DNA of 64,000 nt from assembly GCA_032358255.1 (NCBI GenBank), contig JAULBX010013318.1:248001-312000 (forward strand). The letters are read 5' to 3'. This stretch comes from Heterotrichella gracilis. Its lineage: Eukaryota > Sar > Xanthophyceae > Tribonematales > Xanthonemataceae. The notes below the pieces were generated by a model, which saw only the letters and a program-made list of their open reading frames with translations, made no database searches and was not told where the DNA came from. The position numbers and the translations under genes were made by a program. This document shows, piece by piece, positions 28,747 through 39,020 of the stretch (position 1 is its first letter; every line of letters starts with the position of its first letter).

Positions 28747-31700
28747 ATGCTGCAAGTAGCACGGCACTGCAGCCACCAGCAGGCGTCATGCAGCTACCTG
28801 CACCCAGCGGGCGGCAAGCAACTGCTACCTAAGAGGTTGCGTGTGCCCCATCGCGGCCTTGACGCACGAAGCGCGCGAAAGATCGGGAGGTGGTGCGCCA
28901 GCGGCAGACCCAGCGGCAGGACAGCGATGGTGCCTCGTGCACAGGCACAAAACCAAGGTAGGAACTGTTGCCCAACTTAATAGGTTGAAGGCGGTACACA
29001 ATAACACTGTGCATGGCCGAAGGCGAGGTATGCAGGCTAGTAAGCATATGCATGCATATGGCTGGTAACGCCACAGTCCCACCCATATGCACACAGCACG
29101 CATATGCGTATGCAATAGACTAGGCAACCCACAGCCCGTTGTAGATCCAATATGCTCACGGCACACCTATGCGCCTGCACTTGCATATGCTTATAGGAAC
29201 GGACTAGGCGAAAACCCATGCACCAGGTGCCAAACAGCTCGTGGCACCCCGCGACACTGCTTGCCTGTCTGGGTGGTGGCTCCACCCTTTGTGTTGCAAG
29301 CTGTTCATATGCTGGGTGCTCATTGCCCTGCTCCTGACAGGTGTGAGAGGCACGCGTGTGGTCACGTGCATGTGCTCACGTAGCCACTGTACCAGCACCA
29401 GTGGCACCCACCCTGTAGGCGTCTAACGCCAAAGATAATACATATATAACAAGGAATATTTATGTCTTGTTACCCTTGCTAACGCCGCCCAAGGTGCAGG
29501 TGCCGCCCCCTCCGGCGAGGTGTACCAGGGCGTGTATGGCCCCTGGTCGGTGGACGAGCAGGACAAGCTGGAGGTGGCTGGGTACAGGGGGGGCCTCACA
29601 GTGGCGGCAGCAGGTAAGGGGCTCCTGCCATGAGATTGTGGCATACTTTGGTGGAGACAGGGGTGTTAATATATACACCAGGAATATTCCTGGTTTATAT
29701 ATTAACACCCCTGGTGGAGCTGAATAGGCGTATGTTGGTCATATTTGCAAAATCATGCTGATTTTGCGTGCCTCTTCGCACTGTGCATCGCCCAATTGTG
29801 CCTGCCAGTTTTAAGGAATCCTCAGAGGCAATCAGCAGCACATGGCGGTCAGACTGGCTTTTCTTCTGATCTTGCATCCATTTCAATGCGCGCGTTTGAT
29901 CCATTTTGTGTGTATGTGTGATGCAGCGCTGCTGTTGGGCACTGTTGGGGCCTTCCTCCCCTCGGACTCCGCTGTAGGGGGGGCGCTGCAGTCGGGGCAG
30001 GATGCGCTGGCGGTGGTGGGCGGGGGGGCACTGGGCCTGTCCCTCTACCTCATCCACATCTACGTCACTCCCCTAAAGCGCTTTGTACAGGTACTTCCCA
30101 ATAGCATTAATGAAATCTTGATACAAAGCAAGCCTTTGACTAGGGCCTGTGGGCTGCTAGAGATCCATGCATGGTCCGTCATGCATGAAGCACACGCAGC
30201 ATTTTCCATGTGTTTGCAGTTTGCACAGGGATTGCTCCCTGCTGCACCCCCTCCATGTTTGTACCCGCACACATATTGCCCAGCATGTACTACATGGGAG
30301 GCATGGCTCTCAATCACACTCGCCAGCGCTTCACACACAACCAACTGCATCCAAGCCCGCCACCCACAACTCCCAAACACCCCGCTCCGCACAGGCGCTG
30401 TGGGCGACAGGGTTTGCCGGAACCCTGGGCCTCATCGCCACCCAGCCTGAGCCGGTGGGCCTGTACGTGGCAGCCCACCCCGGCACCGTGTGGCTCGTGG
30501 GTCCGCTGTTTGCCGCGGTCACCGGCCTGGCCTTCAAGGAGGGCATGTGCTACGGGAAGCCGGAGGCGGCGGCGCTGTTCTTCCTCACGCCGCTGCTGCT
30601 GCTGGGTAAGCCCTAATGCTGAAACCCTGACTCCAAAACCCTAAACCCTACAACAGCTTTTCGGTTTGTATGTGCGCATGGGATGCTGGATGCGGCCGTG
30701 GTGTTCCTCCTCACGCCATTGCTGCTGGGTAAACCCTAAACCCTTGCCCCTTAATTCTTGTCCCAGAAGAGTAGCAAACTCTATACAAACAAACAAACAA
30801 AAGGCGGTCCAAGCCGATATCGGCTTATTGCCCTGTGTGCCCTTGAGAGCAAACTCTATACTATGATTGATACTTTGAGTCCATTTCCATGGGTCTTTGT
30901 GTGGCACCAATTGGCACCATGTGGGAGGAGGATGTGGGTCTTGGGACACCCAGTGGGCCCCATAGTGTCATGGCATGACTCATGTGACATCAATGTGGGG
31001 CACCATTTGACCCCCAGGCAAACCACGTGGCTCCATTTGACCCCAGCTGCAACCCTTCTGTGCAGGCCACCTGTCGGGGCTGTTTCCCCAGGAGGTCGAG
31101 TCGGTGCTGCTTGCGGTGTTCACCACCCTGTTTGTGGTGTTTGCGGCGCGCAAGTACACCCAGGCCATCAAGGACGACATCGGCGACAAGTCGGTGTTCA
31201 CGTGAGTGGGGCCCGTGTGAAACATGTGTTCAAATGCTGCATTGGTGCCCGTGCACTGTGTTGAGCATCCATATCTAACGCCTGAGCCATCCTCTGCATG
31301 GGGGTTTATGTCCCAGGGGTAAATATGCCAGCATGCACTACCACTGCGATGGCATGTGCCTGGCAACCCTCAATGCCCTGCTATACATTGTAACTGCACC
31401 GCAACTAGACTTAGTGTCCCGAATGGGTTTGCCCTACAGGGGCCTGGAAGGCGATGGCGGCTATACTGCCTACAGTATGCATGTAATTGGTACCCTCACC
31501 CCACTCATCATGCCAGTACTGCCGCTTCAGCCGGTGATCATGACCTTACCTGTGACTGTGCCTGCACCCAGTCAGCTGGGTCCTGCTCCCCACAGACAGT
31601 TTGACCCTGGGAGGGCTCGTAGTGACATTTTTATGCTCCCATCCTGCTTCCACACAGTCCTTGCTGTTGGTTTTTCCACCATATTTTCTCATGTCTCTAG

Positions 31701-32094
31701 TTTGAGACTTATTCACCCACTTCTGTCGTTAATGGACTCTATGTCTGTTGATTTCTGAAGTCTCCAGTATGCGAGACTTATTTTACTCACTATACTTTTC
31801 ATGACATTGTGGACTTTGAGTCCCAAATGTGTGCCCTTCAGGGGCACACAGGGCAATAAGCCGATGACGGCTTGGAACGCCTTTTGTTTGTTTGTTTGTT
31901 TGTATACATGTAATTGGTAACAATATAAAATTTTATATAATAGAGCCCTACTGTGTACTGTACGCCAACCTCCCCCTCTGTGCCTGTACAGATTCCAGGC
32001 GTTGAGCGAGGTGGAGCAGGACCGATTGGTGCGCGAGCTGAAACAGCGCCAGCTGGAACAGATGGTGGCGTCCAATGACGGCATGGAGCAGTGA
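28747..32094 (+). CDS. DUF2301-type integral membrane protein, plastid-targeted
   Basis: Six exons (28747-28957, 29500-29613, 29927-30090, 30395-30605, 31066-31201, 31992-32094) give 312 residues; using the AAG acceptor at 29493 adds two. The N-terminal 70 residues are Arg/Ser/His-rich with almost no acids, fitting a chloroplast transit peptide. The domain opens with EVYQGVYGPWSVDEQDKLEV, close to what I recall of the DUF2301 family of cyanobacteria and plants. About six hydrophobic segments follow (ALLLGTVGAFL, ALAVVGGGALGLSLYLIHIY, GFAGTLGLIA, GPLFAAVTGLAF, LFFLTPLLLLG, VLLAVFTTLFVVFAA). A charged helical tail ends the protein (EVEQDRLVRELKQRQLEQMV). Function is unknown; a plastid membrane location is inferred. 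The introns hold a micro-MITE, two SINE-like units and a duplicated donor. Confidence 0.85.
29045..29060. repeat. 16-bp palindrome CATATGCATGCATATG, copy 2
   Basis: In intron 1 of the DUF2301 gene; identical to 17976-17991 and 47238-47253. Confidence 0.6.
29651..29719. mobile_element. Palindromic micro-MITE, 56 bp
   Basis: Arms of 18 bp (CAGGGGTGTTAATATATA and its complement) at 29658-29675 and 29696-29713 enclose an 18-bp palindrome ACCAGGAATATTCCTGGT. Flanks carry GTGGAG at 29651-29656 and 29714-29719. The end sequence matches the element at 19598-19643. Confidence 0.65.
30671..30738 (+). repeat. Duplicated exon 4 end with donor in DUF2301 intron 4
   Basis: The sequence GTGTTCCTCCTCACGCCATT followed by GCTGCTGGGTAAACCC repeats the exon 4 end and donor at 30605. 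It is displaced about 125 bp downstream, with CCCTAAACCC motifs after both copies. Confidence 0.75.
30773..30861 (-). mobile_element. SINE-like micro-element with 14-bp target duplication
   Basis: The element spans 30787-30847. On the minus strand it reads CTCAAGGGCACACAGGGC, then the perfect palindrome AAGCCGATATCGGCTT, then GGACCGCCTTTTG and (TTTG)n. AGCAAACTCTATAC flanks it at 30773-30786 and 30848-30861. Confidence 0.75.
31837..31903 (+). mobile_element. SINE-like micro-element, third copy
   Basis: Contains GGGGCACACAGGGCAATAAG, AAGCCGATGACGGCTT, GGAACGCCTTTTG and (TTTG)4. It matches 30787-30847 on the opposite strand. A target duplication is not evident. It lies in DUF2301 intron 5. Confidence 0.65.
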
Positions 32095-32584
32095 TGACAC
32101 AACGGCAATGTGCAGCTTGAAATTGTGAGTCATTGAGACCCAAGCACATGCCTAAAACTTGAGTGCCCATGTATGCATGTCGACATATCGTCTAACTGAG
32201 ATATGCTAACTGCACAGCGTGCAGTTCAACCTCCCACAGTTCAGTGCAGACGACTACATACTCTATCGTCAATCAGGAATGGTGTTTCTCTTGCACTTGC
32301 TAGCAATAATGTTTACCCCACTGATTGACACTGTGTAAGGCATGACACATGCATAGGCCACCCCGGGCCCTCATAGGCTACCATACACAGAAATTCACAG
32401 TTTCAACGTTTTGGCTAGCACATGTTCAACATCGGCTACAGAGTTCAGAAAAACATATTGTGCATCATTGCTTATTGTTAAGTTCAAGGCAATGGTTTTA
32501 AACCGCAGAAATTGGCACAGCTTGGGCTATCAGTAGCATACAGAATGAACCAATGCTCTACTGTTCTTGCAGGCACATACACCG
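32095..32584. other. Convergent 3' region
   Basis: It lies between DUF2301 (+) and TALE homeobox (-) gene ends. A TGTAA poly(A)-type signal lies at 32334-32338 on the plus strand, 240 bases after the DUF2301 stop. No gene is seen. Confidence 0.45.
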
Positions 32585-34174
32585 TCACTGCGCCATTGGA
32601 TCGTCACACGCCGTGCAATCAGACCCATCCTGGTCCTCCATCTCCCCTCCATCGGCATTCCCATCCCCCCCCTCGCCCGCACCAGCCTCGTCCAGCAGCG
32701 CCCCCCCAAATATCTCCATCGCCAGCGCCGCAATGCTGGAGGTCTCGCTGGGCAGCGGCCAGATGTTGCAGCTGTCGCCCCGGAAGATCATGCTCACAAG
32801 GTGCTCCACAGAGGAGCTGCTCCTGAGCTCGTTGAGGGCCTGTAGGCTGAGCCCCGATGCCTGGTGCAGCAGCTGCTGGAGCTGGCTGGCGGTGGCGGAT
32901 TGCATGCCGCCAGCTGGCAGCAGCTCGTTGGGCGATGCCTTCACTGAGAGCGGTGCATCGTCGGGAGGCTCATATGACGCCACCCTGATGTTGATTGCCG
33001 CTGGAGTGCCCTTGGTAGGGCCGGCGGCGAGCGTGGCGGGAGGTGTTTGGCCTGTGGGTGGGGTGGGCGCCATATGCATGAGCTGGGAGTCTTGCGCCCA
33101 CATCGCCTGCAGCTTGGCTTTGTGCTCTGGGTCCTCTGACTGCTCAGCCTCCAGCATGTCAAGGTCCCCGATGCTGAAGGACAGGGTGGGCCCGTACAGC
33201 AGCAGGGAGGGCGAGATGGATGGCAAGGTCATCAGCGGGTTGACGCCTGCGTAGTAGTGCTGCGCGTCGCTGGGGGGTTGGGCCTGGGACTGCGGCAGCT
33301 GGAAGAGTGGCTGCGCAACTGTTGTTTGCACTTGTTCTTGAGGTGGCATCTGGCCCTGGAAGGGTTGCATAGTGCCATACGTTGTGCCGGTGTTGATTGC
33401 CGTTGGCCCATAGCTGGGTCCCGCAGTTGTGTGGGTGATGTGGTTTGCTGGGCTGTTGTTGTAAAGGTAGTTGCACCCTTGCTTTGCAGCCGCTGCCAGG
33501 CTTGGCTTCCAGTGCCGTTTCCTGTAGTTGATGAACCAGTTGTTCAGCTGGACGAGTGTGAGGCCGGTCGCCCCACACAGCTGCGCCTTGTCGGCTTCGG
33601 ATGGGTAAGGCCACGCCTTGTGGCTATCCACCCAGCTGTGCAGCTCCGAGGCAGTGGAGTCTGAAAGCTTGTTGCTTGCCTTCTTCACCGCGGAGAGCTT
33701 GCGCTTGAGCCCGCTGCTTGCTTCTGGGTTGTAGTAGGCCACAGGGTCACCTTCTTGCAGCATTGCTGAGTAGCCCCATTGCTCACCAAGCTGAACTCCT
33801 GTCCCGGGTGTGTAGGTGGGTTCGCCTGTGTTGTTAGCCACGCCTTCCTTGCCCTCGCTCTCGGCCTCAGGAGTGGTTTGTAGCTGGTTGATGCACCTCA
33901 AAATGCGGTTCATGCAGTCCACCACCCCCGTATTCGCATGTGACAGCCCGCCTGGGGTGGTTGTGGGCACGTTGGTGAAGGCACCGTTGGGGATCGCGCT
34001 CTGCGCTGCAGTTGCGTAGTTGTTGGCAGGCGCGTAGGGTAACGGAGTGCCCCAGTTTGTTGGCGTGTAGAAGTTGGTGTTGCACCCTGTCGGTGCATTG
34101 ACGGGACTCTGGTGAAGAGGAATGTTTGGAGTCTGAAAGTGCTGGGCACACCAAGGCTGCGAGTTTATCTCCAT
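32585..34174 (-). CDS. TALE-class homeodomain transcription factor, intronless
   Basis: One 529-residue frame without introns. The homeodomain, about residues 157-220, shows the three-residue loop extension (SHKAWPYPSEADK) and helix 3 LVQLNNWFINYRKRHWKP, with Ile50 and Asn51 of TALE proteins. NNWFIN.RKRHW is KNOX-like, whereas the trailing WKP is seen in BELL proteins, so the class is uncertain. No clear KNOX or ELK domain precedes it. A weak helix, VVDCMNRILRCINQLQ, lies at about 85-100. The rest is Gln/Pro/Ala-rich, with an acidic C-terminus (GEMEDQDGSDCTACDD) that could activate transcription. In green algae TALE factors such as GSP1 and GSM1 form heterodimers that switch on zygote genes; a similar role is inferred only from class. 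It is intronless among intron-rich neighbours. Confidence 0.88.
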   Translation of the reverse strand: MEINSQPWCAQHFQTPNIPLHQSPVNAPTGCNTNFYTPTNWGTPLPYAPANNYATAAQSAIPNGAFTNVPTTTPGGLSHANTGVVDCMNRILRCINQLQTTPEAESEGKEGVANNTGEPTYTPGTGVQLGEQWGYSAMLQEGDPVAYYNPEASSGLKRKLSAVKKASNKLSDSTASELHSWVDSHKAWPYPSEADKAQLCGATGLTLVQLNNWFINYRKRHWKPSLAAAAKQGCNYLYNNSPANHITHTTAGPSYGPTAINTGTTYGTMQPFQGQMPPQEQVQTTVAQPLFQLPQSQAQPPSDAQHYYAGVNPLMTLPSISPSLLLYGPTLSFSIGDLDMLEAEQSEDPEHKAKLQAMWAQDSQLMHMAPTPPTGQTPPATLAAGPTKGTPAAINIRVASYEPPDDAPLSVKASPNELLPAGGMQSATASQLQQLLHQASGLSLQALNELRSSSSVEHLVSMIFRGDSCNIWPLPSETSSIAALAMEIFGGALLDEAGAGEGGDGNADGGEMEDQDGSDCTACDDPMAQ

Positions 34175-35430
34175 TTATTACCGCTTCTTGCTATATCAGC
34201 GACAGTGCCCAAATCAACACCCCAATATCAGGCGTAAGTCTTTGGTGGTGGGTGTGCGATGGGCTAGAACACCCGTGTCTGCGGTGTGTAAACGCAGACG
34301 GCATGCGCGCATTCCGCAGCAGCGGCAACGGCTGACAGCTGATATCAATACCTGATAGCAAGTACTCTGGCCCCCGGGTGCTTCGGTGTATGCTTTCTGG
34401 TGGCGTTCTCGGTGTCATCGCCACTGTTCGGCACCAGGGTTTCCGGAAGCGGTGGGCAAGGGGTGTACGTTATAAAACAAAATTGCTGACAATCAAACCC
34501 TAAAGTGTTGTCAATCACTTCACAGCTGAAAGAAACTGCATGCAATGTGACAATGGTTGTCAAGCTTGTCTTCACTTCAGCGTGTCCTGGGTCCTGTAGA
34601 TCGCGGGCAGCAAAATACCATACAATACTGGCATGTGTTTCCGACACCCTGTGACCCATTGTATACTCTCAAGGCTAGGGCAAAGGTGATCAAGCTAGAT
34701 ACAGAAAACGCAGGGGGATTTGAGTCCACACAAAAACGTACTTGAGAAACTGGTAAGTCACGCCCTGACTACGACAAATTGTTTCTGGCAGCTCTCAACA
34801 ACCTTGTTCAGGTTGTTGCAAACTAGCAAATGGTGCAAGCTCTGACGCTACCAGTGGTGCAGCCACTGTCAGGGCTACCCAGTATAATTGCAGGGGTGAA
34901 GGTAGTCAAACACTCTCGTAAACCAAGTTAACTCTCTGATATAGGCCACCTACTGAACTAAGATAACCTTCTAGGTGAACAGGTATGCTTTTTCTGTCAC
35001 GGGATGCTACCACAGTGGGCAACAAGCAACCACGTGGCTAAGAACCAACCTGACTGCACAGTATATATGTTCCAGTGACATTCCTGCAGAAAAGACGTGC
35101 AGACAATGGACTGTGGGACAGTAGCCATGAGATACTGCCATATAAAAGTTCCAGTAGAGTCCCTGGTATGGTCTTGGCAGCGGAGAGAATCAACAGCTTG
35201 CCGTCCCACAGCTGGAAGGTTGCTGTACTGGCACTGGGAGTAAAATTGGATATGAAATTGGTCCTCCTGGACAAACCAACACGTGGGTAAAGCCAACCTC
35301 TAAAGAAAACTTGGTTAGCCATATGCCAAATTGAATATTCGTTTCAAATCAAATATATTGGGTTTATTATTGAAAGAAGTGCCCAGGGCACACGTCAGCC
35401 CTCCCCTGTTTCCCCCCCACACCCTAACAC
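34175..35430. other. Intergenic upstream of the TALE gene
   Basis: It should contain the TALE gene promoter (minus strand) and the GT90 gene 3' end. Only scattered motifs such as AAACCCTAA at about 34495 are seen; no further gene. Confidence 0.45.
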
Positions 35431-38400
35431 TCACGAGTGGTCATCTGTCACCGGAACCCTTTTAGGGTCGGAATAGGTCGGGCAGGGGTCGTAGCTCTTC
35501 AGCCATGGGTTCTCCTCAGCAAACGCCGCTGCATCCTCGGGGTAGGGGTGCGCAAACTGGTCGATGAGCACTTCACCGCTGTAGCACACCGAGTCATCGT
35601 ACGTCACTGGTCCAAAGCGCATGAGCTGGCCATACTCCCGCAGCAGGTCCCGCACATACAGCACCAGCTCATCCACTTGCACGCGCTGCTGGAGGTACTG
35701 CAAGGGGAAGGGGGGGGGGGGAGGGAGGGAGGGGAGGTCAATGAGGGGAAGCGGTGGAGTGGATGATGATAGAGCGTACAAGCTCTTGAAGACGCAACCC
35801 ATGGAATTAAATACAGCTGTGTATAAAATATGGCAAGGAAAATCAGTCAAGCATACTCATGTCACCGTACATATGCCCCACCTCCTGCGCTGCCTGACCA
35901 ATCTCCCAGGGCTGCAAGTTTGAGCCCCAGTGGTTTGTTGCGCTGGCGTTGGAACCCGTCCGCTCAACCTCCTCCAGCCACGCCTCCTTGTTAGGGTTGA
36001 GCGCCATCTGCTGCGCGAAAGCCCGTGCGCCCGCCGAATTGCTGTCCATAGCCGCGTTCATAGCCCGTACCTGCGGCGGGAGGGCACAGGTGGAACAGTC
36101 AGCGCATGGCAACATGCGGGCACGCATCAAATTAGGCAGCAGCCGCAAGTAGCATGGCACCACATACTATAAAAGATACATGCATTTTGTGGACAATTAC
36201 CCACGCATGTTGCGGCGCCAACATATGCCCCCGCTCAATGGTCACAAAGGCGCACTGGGTTTGAAATTTGGGGTACACAAAGCACACCCACCCGCGCTGC
36301 CCAAGACATAAACTAAATAATTATACCACATGGTCTGTTGGCGACAGCCCCCGAAGCCCATATTTCAAGCATTGCCCCTTTGGGCATCTCCCAGCAATTG
36401 CACAACCGTCATGCACAGCCACCACCATTTCTGGACCCAGCCACAAATTCATGTGGGCCCAAGAGGGATTTGGGACCCATGATTGGCCCCCCTCCCCACC
36501 TTGTTGGCCGCATCGTCGCACATGTTGTCCGAATCGATCTCCACAAAGTGCACCCCTGGCTTGAGGTCGCGGGACCACCACTCCCAGTAACCCAGCGGGG
36601 GTGCCACCACCACAGACCCGCATGCCAGCTTGTGCCTGAAGTTGGTGGTGTAGGCCATGGTCTCAAGATAGACGGGGTACCTAGGAGGAGACGAGATGTG
36701 ATTGGTGGTGGCATTGTGATGTGGCGGCTAGCGTGAAGTAAATTGCAACGGATGGTGCATTCATGAACCTCGATTTGCAGTGCGCTGAATATGCTGAGGA
36801 AACCTGTGTGACGGGACGCCCATGAGGAATTCATCCGCCACACCCTACAGCGTACCCAGCTGTCCATGAGGGATGCAACCCACCTAGCCCATCAATTTAA
36901 CCACTGCAATTGCATCCTGGCTGGACCATCACCCGCTGCAGCAAATGGCGGGCATACAACGGGTACAAATAGCAATTAATGAAACCCCTTGAGCAGGCAG
37001 CAGCGTACCTGAAGTCGCACGAGTCGTGCAGGCACAATCGCTTGCCTGCCACATTGAACAGGTCCGCATCCTCTTTGCGCTCTTTCTCAACCAGCTTTGA
37101 GGGGCATGCCACAAACTGGCGCCTGGATGGGGAAAGTGGACAACAGTCAGGGTGCGCGGTGGAGCACGTGGTCATTGAGAAGACCATGCATGGAGTGGCA
37201 AGGCGGTGCCACATGAATGCTGGCCTTGACAGTTAGATACATCCTGTTGCCTACCCCGCCACAAAGAGCCATGATGCACGAGCACCATGCACCTGCCGTG
37301 GTCCCTGGCCAACCATGCCCCTCAGCATCCACCCCAGCCGGCTGCAGTGGTCGCTTGCCCACCCACCCACCTGATTTCGTCCCGCTCCAGCATCCAGTAG
37401 TCCTTGGTGCGCCCGCGCCACGCCATGGTGGGCACCCGATCAGTCAGCGGCACATCCGCCCACTTCTTGCTCAGCAGCTGCAGCTGGCGGTCCCAGCCCT
37501 GAACACGCTCACCCCTGCTGTCTGCGCCACACAAGGGGAGGGCGTCACAAAGGCTGAAGGGAGGCATGACATGGGGGTGGAGGTGTTGGGTGGGTGGGGG
37601 TCTCGGCTGGACAGCCCAGGTCGGTTTAGAGGGGGTGGGCGGGGGGTCGCTGTCGTGAGGTCGCTGCGTTATTGTCTAATGCAAACACATAGCGCATGCC
37701 AGTGGTCACTGAAGCTGCAACTGCAAGTTGCTGCAAGCACGCCTCCCATTGATATAGACGCTGCTTCTTGCCATGCAAAACAGCCTGGATGCAAGTCTGT
37801 GCGTCTTCCACCTACCCATTATGAACTGGAACTCGTTCCCAAACCAGGTGTTGTCTGGGAAGGGTATGTCCAGGTAGCCTGAGGAGGAGCTGTAGCCAAG
37901 CAGGGGTAGCGGGGGCTTGGCCTTTTTACCCCTGGGCTCCCGGAAGCAGGGGAAGTCGCCCGTGTGCAGGTACGCCTCCATATCGGGGATCTGCAGGAGG
38001 GGCAGGGGTGAGTGGGGAGGTAGATGCGGGTGGGGGACGAGTGGCCTTGGTGTAATCCTCCTGCCAACTGGCCATAATGTACTGCTTCTGCCTCCACCAG
38101 TGCCCGTTGCTTAGAAGCCGGCTAATGCGAGCCTGATAGCAAGTGCGCAACTTGCAGGGAGGACTTGCAGTGGCTAGGTGCCATGCACAGCTTGTCACTG
38201 CAACCCCCTGCTGATAAGTATGAGAGCCATATGCACGCAGCTGCAGGAATTGGGCAAGGGTGTTTTGTGCAAGGCGCACCTCCCCGGGGTAGGTGTGCAG
38301 CGTGAGCATGATGGTGTAGAGCGCGTAGGGCACGCGCGCCTTTGCCATTGCCGCCCCTGCACCGTTGAAGGCCGGGAACCAGCCCTGCCCCCGCGGCGTC

Positions 38401-39020
38401 ATGTGCTTCACATAGAGCGTGCTGTTGATGATGGCAAAGCGGATGCGGTCCCCCGTGCAGTCCAGGTCCCAATGGGCATCGAGGATCTCCTGCAGGAAGG
38501 CAACGCAGTATGTCAGCGTTTGGCAGCTACCAGTGTAACACTGCTAGAGTGTGGATTGGTTTCTCCCAGGAACTGGGAGCTTAGCTAAGGCTGGGCACTT
38601 CAACTTTGCCTTGGTGCAGCTGCCTTCAAAGTGCGGGGTGCATATGAGGCCCTGGGGTGGTGCGAGTAGCCTTACCCGCGTAATTCCCGTTTCCTGCCAC
38701 CGCGCCAAGTCCTTCTTGATCCAGTGGAAGAAGGCTGACTGCTGCTTCTCCTCTGACTTGACTGGCTGGGGCTTATAATAGTCTGCTGGTGTTTTGGCCT
38801 TGGTGAGCCCTGGGCTGTACAGACAGTACGACCCAGGGTCTGACTTGACTTTGTCTGGGCCTGAGATGGTGACTATTGGTATGCCTGCTATGTGTACAGT
38901 TTTAAGTGCGAAGTTGCCTCCAAGCCTGACGACGTTGAAGGTGCTGATCATGGCCTCCAGCATCACGAAGCAAAACAGGCCCAGGTTGATCACCGTCCCA
39001 AAGCTATAGTTGAACGCCAT
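35431..39020 (-). CDS. GT90/CAP10-type glycosyltransferase, Golgi type II membrane protein
   Basis: Eight exons (38676-39020, 38280-38489, 37816-37990, 37371-37521, 37009-37122, 36500-36680, 35882-36070, 35431-35697) give 543 residues. An N-terminal signal anchor (VINLGLFCFVMLEAMI) suggests a Golgi or ER lumenal enzyme. The catalytic region shows RVPTMAWRGRTKDYWMLERD, then CDFRYPVYLETMAYTTNFRH, KLACGSVVVAPPLGYWEWWS and RDLKPGVHFVEID. These match the order of motifs in CAP10/POGLUT (GT90) enzymes, which move xylose or glucose onto glycans or proteins. Donor and acceptor cannot be told from sequence. The exon 7 donor was set at GAG|GTGGGG because only that keeps phase with the last exon, WEIGQAAQE joining YLQQRVQVDELV. 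A role in wall glycan synthesis is possible. Confidence 0.82.

Noticed and set aside
28506-28832. Open frame starting MSEAGKQQEEAQVRG
   Set aside because: It overlaps the transit-peptide exon of the DUF2301 gene in another frame, has no domain and no splice support. It could be an upstream ORF but cannot be shown.
32585-33614. Plus-strand frames opposite the TALE gene
   Set aside because: They are shadows of a GC-rich coding strand. The minus-strand frame has the homeodomain.
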